40,394 bases of DNA from JAAYYM01 sp964483395 (GTDB lineage Bacteria > Bacillota > Clostridia > Lachnospirales > Lachnospiraceae): contig CAZABT010000011.1 of the NCBI GenBank assembly GCA_964483395.1, forward strand, positions 1 through 40,394. The letters run 5' to 3'. The notes under the pieces are model-generated. The model did no database searches. It saw only the letters and a program-made list of their open reading frames with translations, and was not told where the DNA came from. This document shows positions 33,865 through 40,394 of the stretch, piece after piece; the first letter of the stretch is position 1, and every line of letters starts with the position of its first letter. Made by a program: the position numbers and the translations under genes.

Positions 33865-35622
33865 TTACTGTAATAATGACAATACACCGCTTGTCTGCTG
33901 ATTTGCCTGAGATAGCATCGATTGCCCTGCCTGCTGCAGTATTTGATTCTTGGAATACTCTACCATTTCTGTTGCCATATCCAAATCACGGATTCTGCTT
34001 TCTGCTGCTGTTGTATTCTCAACAACATTATCTAGATTAGAGACCGTGTGCTCTAACCGGTTCTGCACTGCACCCAGCTTAGAACGTTCGCCGGATACAT
34101 AGTCCAGTCCATCCTGAATGATTTGTAATGCATCTCTTGCCCCGTCCTGTGTTGAGACGTCCACTCCATTCGCACCCAATACCACTGCACTGCTCATGGC
34201 TCCGATGCTGAAATCCATATGATGTTCCGCTGCTGCACCAATCTGCAGGCTCATTGCACGATTTTCCGTAATTTCCGGCCATTTCAAAGAAACGGTATGA
34301 CCATTATAGGTAATGGTATTTCCATTTACATCGATTGCTGTCTCAGTACCGGTATTGGCCACCGTACTCTCTGCCGTTAATCCGCTGGGCGCAGCTACAC
34401 TAATTGGATCAGGTGATGTGTCTCCTACAATGATCTGGCAATTATTCTGAAAGAAAGTATTGACACCGTTCCAATCAGAACCCGTCGTATTTGCAGCCAC
34501 GGCTTCCGTTTTCAGCTTGGACAAAATATTGTCTAAAGATACTCCATATGCTGTACCTACCTTATCTGCAAAGGATGACCTATCAGCCGTGTTATTTAAA
34601 GCTGTCAGCAGATTATTCCATGCACCTGCAGGTACCCCATCAGCTGCATGCGAAGTTTCATAATTCCGCAGATAGGATACGGCAAGCATACCGACCGAGT
34701 AATCATCTATTGTATCCGTTCCACTATTAAAATTAAATGCCCGTAAGTCATTATATGCACTTTCTATAGAAGCATTTCCATTTGTTCCAAACCGATAGTC
34801 ATCCGAGCCATGGACAGCCTCTGCAATTCCTTCAATAAACCAATTCGGAATATCAGTTCTGCTGGAATTGTTATGCCCCATCAATGCATGCGTCATTTCA
34901 TGTGTTAATACCCTGTCAAAATACATCTCTCCGGAACTCGGTCCGCTGGCACCATAGCTTGTATCATTTGACAGCAGATTCTCATATATGTACAGCTTAA
35001 AATCACTTCCACCATCTCTATAGCCCATTGCTGCCATTGACGAACCGCTGGTACTGGATGGTTCAAATACCACATTGATGGAAATATCTGAGTTCAAATT
35101 CCATCCAATACGACTGGAAATTGTATCTAAGCCATCCTGAAGCCATGAACCATAGAGGTTATTTAACAGTTTCCCCTTTACTTCCGAAGAAGCACCAGCA
35201 CTCATGGAACCATCGATCAATTTCAGAGTATTATATTCTGTGCTTTCCGCGATACGGTCTATTTCCTCTGTCAATGCCTTAATTTCTTTCTGTATGGCAT
35301 TTCTATCTGCCGTAGTATTGGTTCCTGTTGATGACTTGACAGCCAGTTCTGTCATACGATGCAGCATATCGTGTACTTCACCCATAGCACCTTCAGCAAT
35401 CTGCGCCAGACTGACGCCCTCCTGCGCATTTTCAGTTGCCTGGCTCAATCCACGTATCTGTGATCTCATCTTTTCTGAAATCGTAAGACCCGCTGCATCA
35501 TCCGCAGCTCTGTTGATGCGATAGCCGCTGCTGAGTTTTTCAGCAGACTTTGCCTGCTTGCCCGTAACAACTCCCAATTGTCTGTTGCCATTCATGGCCG
35601 CCATATTATGAGTAATAACCAT
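33865..35622 (-). CDS. Flagellin with internal zinc-metalloprotease domain (flagellinolysin)
   Basis: 585 residues. Residues 1-138 are a typical flagellin D0/D1 N-terminus (VITHNMAAMNGNRQLG, AADDAAGLTISEKMRSQIRGL) and about 480-585 the matching C-terminus (RIRDLDMATEMVEYSKNQIL, QSMLSQANQQ, SGVLSLLQ). The variable region holds a gluzincin-type protease of about 260 residues: HEMTH at 241-245 with a downstream Glu in WFIEGIAE (Glu264), the zinc site of the flagellinolysin family. Such flagellins assemble into filaments that digest protein. Catalytic residues are all present, so activity is expected. It lies 24 bases after the zinc-ribbon gene and shares its sigma-28-like promoter. No other flagellar gene is in the window. 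Confidence 0.93.
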   Translation of the reverse strand: MVITHNMAAMNGNRQLGVVTGKQAKSAEKLSSGYRINRAADDAAGLTISEKMRSQIRGLSQATENAQEGVSLAQIAEGAMGEVHDMLHRMTELAVKSSTGTNTTADRNAIQKEIKALTEEIDRIAESTEYNTLKLIDGSMSAGASSEVKGKLLNNLYGSWLQDGLDTISSRIGWNLNSDISINVVFEPSSTSGSSMAAMGYRDGGSDFKLYIYENLLSNDTSYGASGPSSGEMYFDRVLTHEMTHALMGHNNSSRTDIPNWFIEGIAEAVHGSDDYRFGTNGNASIESAYNDLRAFNFNSGTDTIDDYSVGMLAVSYLRNYETSHAADGVPAGAWNNLLTALNNTADRSSFADKVGTAYGVSLDNILSKLKTEAVAANTTGSDWNGVNTFFQNNCQIIVGDTSPDPISVAAPSGLTAESTVANTGTETAIDVNGNTITYNGHTVSLKWPEITENRAMSLQIGAAAEHHMDFSIGAMSSAVVLGANGVDVSTQDGARDALQIIQDGLDYVSGERSKLGAVQNRLEHTVSNLDNVVENTTAAESRIRDLDMATEMVEYSKNQILQQAGQSMLSQANQQTSGVLSLLQ

Positions 35623-35646
35623 CCTTGATTCCCCCTGCCCACATTG

Positions 35647-36027
35647 TCAATCCCAGTGACCGGTGACTTCCATTGTCAACCCTTTTCCACAAATCGGACA
35701 TTTTATATCATCTGTGACTATTTTTTCGTATTCTTTTCCGCATTTTGGACATTTGGCAGAAAAAAGCTTTTTCTCGTGATCTGCACCTTCTATCAGCAAT
35801 TCACTAAAACCATCTAAGACCTCACAGTTCCCGCAACGTCCCAAACAGGTGGTGCAGCTGCTTTTGAAATACCCATGTGCCGAAATCCATTGTTCGATTT
35901 CTTTTTGTATCCCAATGGTAAATTGCTTCTTGGAGATATCGATGTTTCCTCCGAGCATTCCCACACCCAGAAAAAATTCCTTGCTATATCCACATTGCTC
36001 ACACTTTGCTCTCTTGATTTCTCCCAT
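35647..36027 (-). CDS. Zinc-ribbon protein of unknown function, co-transcribed with flagellin
   Basis: 126 residues with five Cys-x2-Cys-type knuckles: CEQC near the N-terminus, CTTC and CGNC in the middle, then CPKC and CPIC at the C-terminus. This gives at least two treble-clef or rubredoxin-like zinc sites. Between the first and second lies GIQKEIEQWISAHGYFKSS. I do not recognise a named family. It is first behind the sigma-28-like promoter and directly before the protease-flagellin, so a role in flagellin production or export is a reasonable guess only. GGAGG precedes the ATG. Confidence 0.75.
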   Translation of the reverse strand: MGEIKRAKCEQCGYSKEFFLGVGMLGGNIDISKKQFTIGIQKEIEQWISAHGYFKSSCTTCLGRCGNCEVLDGFSELLIEGADHEKKLFSAKCPKCGKEYEKIVTDDIKCPICGKGLTMEVTGHWD

Positions 36028-36060
36028 GCGGAACCTCCTTGGAAAACTTGTACAATTTTT

Positions 36061-36088
36061 TTATCGACATATTTTGTATATTTCTTTA
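36061..36088 (-). promoter_or_regulatory. Sigma-28 (FliA/SigD)-type flagellar promoter
   Basis: On the minus strand TAAA (36085-36088), 16 bases, then GTCGATAA (36061-36068); the sigma-28 consensus is TAAA-N15-GCCGATAA. One mismatch in the -10. It lies 34 bases before the zinc-ribbon gene and drives it together with the flagellin. Confidence 0.75.
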
Positions 36089-36129
36089 CATTTTATTTCC
36101 ATCTTTTTTCTGTATCTTGATATAGTTTC

Positions 36130-36172
36130 TCGAAGAAAGGGAGAAATATACCTGATTTCGTATATTTCTCCC
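36130..36172 (-). terminator. Terminator after spoVT
   Basis: A perfect 13-bp stem GGGAGAAATATAC/GTATATTTCTCCC with an 8-base loop, followed on the minus strand by TTTCTT. It lies 26 bases after the spoVT stop. Confidence 0.75.
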
Positions 36173-36197
36173 GATTCCTGCTTTTAAAAAGATTCAC

Positions 36198-36728
36198 TTA
36201 CTGTTCCATCTGGCGGCCCAAGAATCCTGCTGCCGACAAGGCCAGCTTCTGTTCGACCTCGCTCATCTTATTTGCTTCCTCTTTCGAGTAGATGATCACT
36301 GCGCCGATTGCATCACCTTCACTGATAATAGGCGCGATCACCTGTCCGGTCGCCTCCTCTGCAGCATCCTCGGAAATCGGTACAAACCTCTTTTCATCAC
36401 GCTTCGCCACGATGACCTCCCTATTATCCACTGCCTCTTCAAGCTGCGGGCTGATGGATTTTCCAATCAGACTTTTCCCGCCACCGCCTGCTGCCGCAAT
36501 GATCTGATCCCTGTCTGCAATACAGATCACATGCCCGGTTGTCTGCGCCAGACTTTCTGCATACTGTTTTGCAAAAAGAGTCATTTCACCGATTGGAGAA
36601 TACTTCTTTAAAATAATTTCGCCTTCATGATCTGTAAATATTTCCAGCGGTTCACCTTCCCTGATCCGCAAGGTTCTCCTGATTTCCTTCGGTATGACCA
36701 CACGGCCCAGATCATCTGATTGTGTCAA
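36198..36728 (-). pseudogene. spoVT: SpoVT (AbrB-type sporulation regulator), 5' end lost at a rearrangement junction
   Basis: From DDLGRVVIPKEIRRTLRIRE onward the reading matches SpoVT throughout: the AbrB DNA-binding domain, then a GAF-like domain (about 55-172) ending AAGFLGRQMEQ. SpoVT normally begins with about 10 further residues (MKATGIVRRI) that form the first strand of the AbrB fold. Here that part is replaced: upstream of GATGAT the sequence reads TTGACACAATCA and then a TGA stop. The only start is a TTG without a ribosome site. Homology therefore ends at about 36716, next to a recombinase gene. The gene is probably inactive unless the missing start lies at the far end of an element that can excise. 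Confidence 0.85.
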
Positions 36729-36861
36729 TCAGGTGCAAAAAATTTTTGTGAAGCCCCGAAAAGCATTGAAATATAAGGATTCTTCAGCTTTCGGAGCTTT
36801 CACACCCGTCCTACTCATTGAGTCATTTTAGGACAAAAATCGACATCTTATTCAAAGATGT

Positions 36862-36885
36862 GAGCCAGTCGTTTCTGACTGGCTC
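36862..36885. repeat. Hairpin just outside the recombinase 3' end
   Basis: A 9-bp perfect inverted repeat GAGCCAGTC/GACTGGCTC with a 6-base loop. The T-rich tail is on the plus strand only, so it is a poor terminator for the minus-strand recombinase. It lies between the recombinase and the spoVT junction, where an attachment site would be expected. Confidence 0.5.
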
Positions 36886-36889
36886 TTTG

Positions 36890-37975
36890 TTATGCTGTTG
36901 CAAACAGATCATCGAACTTCCAGATGATTTCAATATTCTGATTGTCCGTGACATTGATACGCTCAACCGCATCATACATCAGTTCTTTCAGAGCTTCATC
37001 ATTCATGGAGCTTGTACGCTCAACGATTGCTTGTTCCTGCTTTGCCTGATTTTCCTTTTCAAGAAAATCTTCATACGCAGCTTCTGTTTCCGCAATCTGA
37101 ACTTTTAATTCTTCCATGCGTTTTTCACGCTCAGAACGGAGAACGATAAAATCCTCCTTGGTTATGCGTCCCTCACGATAGTCAAGGTAACTTTTGACCT
37201 TCTGGGTATCACCACTTTCCAACTGGCTTGCAAGTACCTTCAGACGCTGTCTGAGCAAAGCTCCTTCGGAAATGGTATTCTGAGTTTTACCCACAGTTTC
37301 GACCGTCATAACGGCAATTTGAGCCTTTAACGCAGCCAGAACAACTTCTTCAATATCCGTCATGTCCCATCTGACTGATTTGCACGGTTCTGCATCGGTG
37401 TCCCAATACGGAGTTACGCAGTAGAAGTGGACATCCGTGCCAAAGGTTCTTTGGAGCTTACGACCGCAATGAGCGCAATAGAATGGAAATGAGTTTTCTT
37501 TGTTCTTCTTTGTGTGGGGTCTGACCTTACGCAGAGCTGCCTGTGCTGCTTCAAATTCTTCTGTTGTCACAATGGCTTCATGGGCATTCTCATGGTAAAT
37601 CCAATCTTCCTTTGGCACTCTACGCTGTGACTTCGCACGGATCACCATGCTCTCACGAGTGTGATTCACCATGCAACCGGTGTACTTGACATTCTTCAAC
37701 ATATCCAATATTCGGTTATGTGTCCATAACGCTTTGGAAGGGCTGCCTTTTCTTCTGGCAACACCTTTGTACTGTTGCGGAGTAAGGATGCCATCGGCAT
37801 TTAACTCTCTGGCAACCTGACTGGTGGATTTGCCAGCGATAACATCGGTAAAAATCCTGCGTACAACCGGTGCCGTTTCAGGGTCAACAATCATTTGGTG
37901 CTTGTTTTTCGGAGAAACCTTGTAGCCATAAGTACAGCAGGTGATATAGCTACCATTACGCTGTTTTGTTCTCAT
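36890..37975 (-). pseudogene. Large serine recombinase, C-terminal fragment lacking the catalytic domain
   Basis: About 361 residues from MRTKQRNGSYITCCTYGYKV: the Recombinase domain (HQMIVDPETAPVVRRIF, SQVARELNADGILTP, NRILDMLKNVKYTG), a recombinase zinc ribbon (FYCAHCGRKL with later Cys residues) and a C-terminal coiled-coil (about 240-310). The N-terminal resolvase domain with the catalytic Ser, about 170 residues, is absent. Upstream in frame only KSA (a plausible recombinase continuation) precedes a switch to hsdM sequence. The first ATG overlaps the hsdM fragment's stop by chance (ATGA). It should not be able to recombine by itself. Confidence 0.88.
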
Positions 37976-38544
37976 AGCTGACTTGCAACGATTGTCTTAA
38001 CGATGCTGGACGGGGTGTAGAACTCGCCGCCCTTCACACCTTCGTAAGCCGCAAACTGTGCGATGCAATACTCGTAAGTTCTGCCCAGAAGATCTTTGCC
38101 TTCCTCTGTATCAGACATATCCATATTGGTGAACAGATCGACAACATCGCCCAGAACTCGCTTGTCCAAATCCGGGCTTGCGTAATTTTTCGGAAGCACA
38201 TTTTTCAGAGATTTGTTTTCTGCTTCAATCTCTCGCATTGCTTCATCAAGGACTGTGCCGATTTCCGGAGTGTGAGCCGCAGCTGCAACGGTAGACCATC
38301 TCGCTTTCTCCGGAACGAAGAAGATATTTTCGCCTAAATACTCGTCACGATCTTCTTCAAAGCCTTCGCCCTCTGCAACAAGCTCGTTATATTTTCTTTC
38401 AAATGCACTGGAAATATAGCGAAGGAAAATCAGTCCAATGATTACCTTTCTATATTCAGCGGCAGGGATGTGTCCCCATAACACGCAGGCAGCATCCCAA
38501 ATTTGTTTTTCAAAGCCAATGTTGGCATTGTTCTTTTCAGCCAT
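37972..38544 (-). pseudogene. hsdM: Type I restriction-modification methyltransferase subunit HsdM, N-terminal fragment
   Basis: 190 residues from the ATG at 38544 (MAEKNNANIGFEKQIWDAA), with GGAGG 8 bases upstream. It covers the HsdM N-terminal helical domain (LWGHIPAAEYRKVIIGLIFLRYISSAFE) and the beginning of the methyltransferase domain (EFYTPSSIVKTIVA). It then ends with SQL and a stop, just before the SAM-binding and NPPF motifs would come. Full HsdM is about 500 residues. The break coincides with the start of the recombinase fragment at about 37980, so the two are joined by a rearrangement. No hsdS or hsdR is visible. Confidence 0.9.
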
Positions 38545-38632
38545 TGCCGATTCCTCCACTCTAACAATTTATTGTAGTTATGCTTCTTCAGCTTATATTC
38601 TACCAAAGAGGCTATCCCATAAAACGGACATT

Positions 38633-38845
38633 TTACTTTTCATCCGGAACTATTTCCATAATATCGTCGAAGGTGCAGCCCAGGGTAGAACAGATTTTCA
38701 CAAGCGTATCTGTAGTTACATTCTCGCCTCGGTGCATTTTGTTGATGGTATAGTTACTCAGATTTGCCTGTTCAGCCAAATCTTTTTTCTTCATATCTCG
38801 GTCAATCAATAGCTTCCATAGTCTCTTATAGCTGACAGCCATCAT
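38633..38845 (-). CDS. Small XRE/Cro-CI-type helix-turn-helix regulator
   Basis: 70 residues, essentially one HTH_XRE domain: YKRLWKLLIDRDMKKKDLAEQ, then ANLSNYTINKMHRGENVTTDTLVKICSTLGCTFDDIM, a pattern common in mobile-element-borne regulators. Two ATGs are adjacent at 38845; either may be used. Its promoter (TTGAGT-16-TATAAT, 38898-38925) is followed by an AGTACCTGTACT inverted repeat, a likely autoregulatory operator. It sits 88 bases before the hsdM fragment and reads toward it. Confidence 0.88.
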   Translation of the reverse strand: MMAVSYKRLWKLLIDRDMKKKDLAEQANLSNYTINKMHRGENVTTDTLVKICSTLGCTFDDIMEIVPDEK

Positions 38846-38881
38846 TTCACCATTCCTTTCTTCCAGATATTTCGTTCAAAA

Positions 38882-38925
38882 AGTACCTGTACTCATAATT
38901 ATAGCACGCAAATAGGTAAACTCAA
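38882..38925 (-). promoter_or_regulatory. Promoter and operator candidate of the small XRE gene
   Basis: On the minus strand: -35 TTGAGT (38920-38925), 16-base spacer, -10 TATAAT (38898-38903) preceded by TGC. The inverted repeat AGTAC-CT-GTACT (38882-38893) directly follows the -10. Confidence 0.65.
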
Positions 38926-39050
38926 CAAGAAAATGAGCTATCACTATATTTTATTTTCTCATCCCAAAGAATTATCCGATTTTTTGAAGTGACAAGGCTT
39001 TTAGAGCATCGAGAAGCGGAATTTTGGGGTTTTACAAATTGGCAAGCAGT

Positions 39051-39184
39051 GTAAACCTGTACAGGTTCACTCATTTTCTCGATTTTCCCTTCGGTGCAAT
39101 CTTCGCAAATTTGCTTGTTGGGGCAGCATCCCCAATCCCCTTTGAACGGTATCTACGATACCGGCTGCTCGTTCATTCTGAACG
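39051..39184. repeat. Cluster of short inverted repeats in a gene-free stretch
   Basis: The 38846-39251 gap has no convincing gene. It holds a near-perfect 20-bp palindrome centred on AACCTGTACAGGTT (39054-39067), GCAAATTTGC (39105-39114), CGGTATC-TAC-GATACCG (39147-39163) and CGTTCA-TTC-TGAACG (39170-39184). CCTGTAC recurs in the XRE operator candidate at 38882-38893. Such spacing of hairpins is seen at transfer or replication origins; this is inference. Confidence 0.5.
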
Positions 39185-39193
39185 TTTTACTGA

Positions 39194-39232
39194 GAAAGAA
39201 AAAACCTGGACTGCCATTTGGCATCCAGGTTA
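39194..39232 (-). terminator. Terminator after the XRE gene at 39252
   Basis: On the minus strand AACCTGGA-TGCCA-AA-TGGCA-G-TCCAGGTT followed by TTTTTTCTTTC: a strong stem of 13 pairs with one bulge and a T-run, 20 bases after the stop. Confidence 0.85.
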
Positions 39233-39251
39233 AAATCCTAATTCCATTTGA

Positions 39252-39578
39252 TTATTCTTTCTTCTCAATCCAACCAATAAAGGTGCTGACCTTTTCGAGT
39301 TCTTCCTCATTCATGGTTCTCAGCTTCTCGCACAATTCACGATACGAGGTATTCGCATCGTCCAGCGGGGCGAAAAATTCTGCCGGTGTCATATCAAAAT
39401 ACGAGATGATATTGAACAGTTCCCTGAGAGACGGCAAGGCTGCTCCGCTGGTTATTCCACGAATGTATGAGCCACTCTTATCCAAATCCAAGCTCATTTT
39501 GTGTTCGGAAATATTCTTTGCTATTCTTAATTCTGTAATCCTGATACGAATAAATTCATCATACTGCGTGTCGGCCAT
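39252..39578 (-). CDS. XRE-type helix-turn-helix regulator
   Basis: 108 residues from the ATG at 39578 (MADTQYDEFIRIRITELRIA), chosen for the GGGAGGG upstream. HTH_XRE spans about 10-65: RITELRIAKNISEHKMSLDLDKSGSYIRGITSGAALPSLRELFNIISYFDMTPAEFF. A short acidic C-terminal helix with EKLRTMNEEELEKVSTFIGWI follows. This form is frequent in Clostridia accessory elements. It is divergent from the SLOG-like gene, with two inverted repeats between them, and ends at its own terminator. Confidence 0.88.
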   Translation of the reverse strand: MADTQYDEFIRIRITELRIAKNISEHKMSLDLDKSGSYIRGITSGAALPSLRELFNIISYFDMTPAEFFAPLDDANTSYRELCEKLRTMNEEELEKVSTFIGWIEKKE

Positions 39579-39672
39579 TCCTGTCCCTCCTTCCTCAACT
39601 ATTGTAGTATGAATCAAAAGGTGACGTTGGTAGTGAAAAAACGAATTTTCTCTTTATCCTTTCTTGTATTGG

Positions 39673-39721
39673 TGATATAATTATCAATATCTGGGTTTGA
39701 TTGGTGATATCAATACCAATC
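39673..39721. promoter_or_regulatory. Two inverted repeats between the XRE gene and the SLOG-like gene
   Basis: TGATA-TAAT-TATCA (39673-39686) and GATTGGT-N9-ACCAATC (39699-39721) share the element TTGGTGATAT. TATAAT inside the first could be a -10 for the plus-strand gene, though no good -35 precedes it. Placement suggests operators of the XRE protein. Confidence 0.5.
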
Positions 39722-39742
39722 ATCTCCAAAGGAGAGATTTTT

Positions 39743-40216
39743 ATGAATTTATTCGCTGTCAGTTTCTTTGGACACAGACAAGTTGATGATCCGTTTTTGA
39801 TTGAGCGACAGTTGGAATCAATCATCCGTGAGCTGCTTCTTACCAAAGAATATGTCGAATTCCTTGTTGGACGAGACGGAGAATTTGATCAGCTTGTTTC
39901 ATCAACGGTTCGCAGATGCAAGCGAACCATCTGTGATGACAACAGTTCTCTCGTTCTTGTACTGCCATATATGACGGCAGAATATCGGGACAATGAGCAG
40001 GCATTTCATGAGTATTATGATGAAATTGAAATCTGTCTCGAATCCGCAGAAAAGCACTTCAAGTCCGCCCATCAAGTCAGAAACCGGTCCATGGTTGACC
40101 GGTCGGATTTAGTTATTTTTTGCGTAAAACGCAATTCTGGCGGAGCTTATCGGACCATGCAATATGCAAAAAAGGCAGATGCAAGGATCATGAATCTGCC
40201 AGATGTACCTCGTTGA
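39743..40216 (+). CDS. SLOG-like Rossmann-fold protein of unknown function
   Basis: 157 residues from the ATG at 39743 (MNLFAVSFFGHRQVDD), with AAAGGAG 9 bases upstream; the longer in-frame start lies inside the operator region. The pattern is a first strand ending in FFGHR, a strand EFLVGRDGEFDQLVSSTVRR, LVLVLPYM, a lone HQVRNRSMVDRSDLVIFCV and GGAYRTMQYAKKADARIMNL. This is the layout of SLOG/DprA-like nucleotide-binding proteins (GHR, D/E of GxFD, NRxMVDxSD, GG-T). Relatives bind nucleotide-derived ligands, but the ligand here is unknown. Such genes are common in mobile elements of gut Clostridia. A membrane protein gene follows after 32 bases. Confidence 0.7.
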   Translation: MNLFAVSFFGHRQVDDPFLIERQLESIIRELLLTKEYVEFLVGRDGEFDQLVSSTVRRCKRTICDDNSSLVLVLPYMTAEYRDNEQAFHEYYDEIEICLESAEKHFKSAHQVRNRSMVDRSDLVIFCVKRNSGGAYRTMQYAKKADARIMNLPDVPR

Positions 40217-40248
40217 CTTTCGTATTATTTTTCTCGGAAAGGAAGAAC

Positions 40249-40394
40249 ATGAATAAAAAGAAACGAATAGCCGTTCTACTTGCCGTCATTATTGTTGTGG
40301 CAGTTGGAATTATAATTGCGGTGGCATCACATCAGAAACAGGAAATGGACTTCGATGAATTTGCTGACCGTTTTGAAAAGAGCGCAGAAGAAGT
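40249..40394 (+). CDS. N-terminal part of a membrane-anchored or secreted protein (cut by window edge)
   Basis: Forty-eight codons from the ATG at 40249: MNKKKRIAVLLAVIIVVAVG, a basic start and one long hydrophobic helix to about residue 25, followed by SHQKQEMDFDEFADRFEKSAEE, an acidic, charged region. AAGGAAG precedes the ATG. It could be a signal anchor. The family cannot be told from this part. It follows the SLOG-like gene by 32 bases in the same direction. Confidence 0.7.
   Translation, partial: MNKKKRIAVLLAVIIVVAVGIIIAVASHQKQEMDFDEFADRFEKSAEE

Noticed and set aside
1..40394. CRISPR arrays, tRNA or rRNA genes
   Set aside because: No regularly spaced repeats, cloverleaf sequences or rRNA segments were noticed while reading; a covariance-model scan was not possible.

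Overview
The window looks like the chromosome of a motile, spore-forming-lineage member of the Firmicutes, most likely Lachnospiraceae. The evidence is a SpoVT homologue, a flagellin behind a sigma-28-type promoter, YesM/YesN-type two-component genes, a TRAP transporter joined to uronate genes, strong AGGAGG ribosome sites and moderate GC. I cannot name the genus.

Layout. (1) 1-2165: left edge with an AAA ATPase and the start of an RloB-family protein (a defence-type pair), then decayed ORFs, one resembling the N-terminus of a transposase. (2) 2179-17563: pectin/galacturonate catabolism. kduD and kduI sit opposite an AraC regulator. A molybdopterin formate-dehydrogenase-like enzyme and its flavoprotein partner lie downstream of kdgK and kdgA (aldolase fused to a VOC domain). 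uxaA and uxaB face a LacI regulator and uxaC. (3) 17643-29386: a long minus-strand run uxuA-uxuB-two TRAP binding proteins-dctQ-dctM-ycxB-like-histidine kinase-AraC-type response regulator-frameshifted sugar-sensor/GGDEF protein. (4) 29581-33729: a second AraC regulator, kdgF, an MFS transporter and nicotinate phosphoribosyltransferase. (5) 33865-36027: flagellin carrying an internal metalloprotease domain (flagellinolysin) and a zinc-ribbon gene behind a sigma-28-like promoter. (6) 36198-40394: spoVT lacking its first codons, a serine-recombinase C-terminal fragment joined to a truncated hsdM, two small XRE regulators, an inverted-repeat-rich gap, a SLOG-like gene and a partial membrane protein. 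This last part looks like a rearranged mobile element.

How it works together. TRAP and MFS carriers bring uronates in. UxaC/UxaB/UxaA (galacturonate) and UxaC/UxuB/UxuA (glucuronate) make 2-keto-3-deoxygluconate (KDG). KdgF/KduI/KduD feed unsaturated pectin products to the same KDG pool. KdgK and KdgA then yield pyruvate and glyceraldehyde-3-phosphate. Control appears layered. A LacI protein probably binds two identical palindromes over divergent promoters. An AraC protein probably binds a 68-nt promoter layout shared, without gaps, by kduI and kdgA. A two-component system and a GGDEF sensor sit beside the TRAP genes.

The best leads are the shared 68-nt promoter architecture, the homopolymer frameshift in the GGDEF sensor, the flagellinolysin locus, and the chimeric hsdM/recombinase and interrupted spoVT junctions. 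No rRNA, tRNA or CRISPR array was seen.
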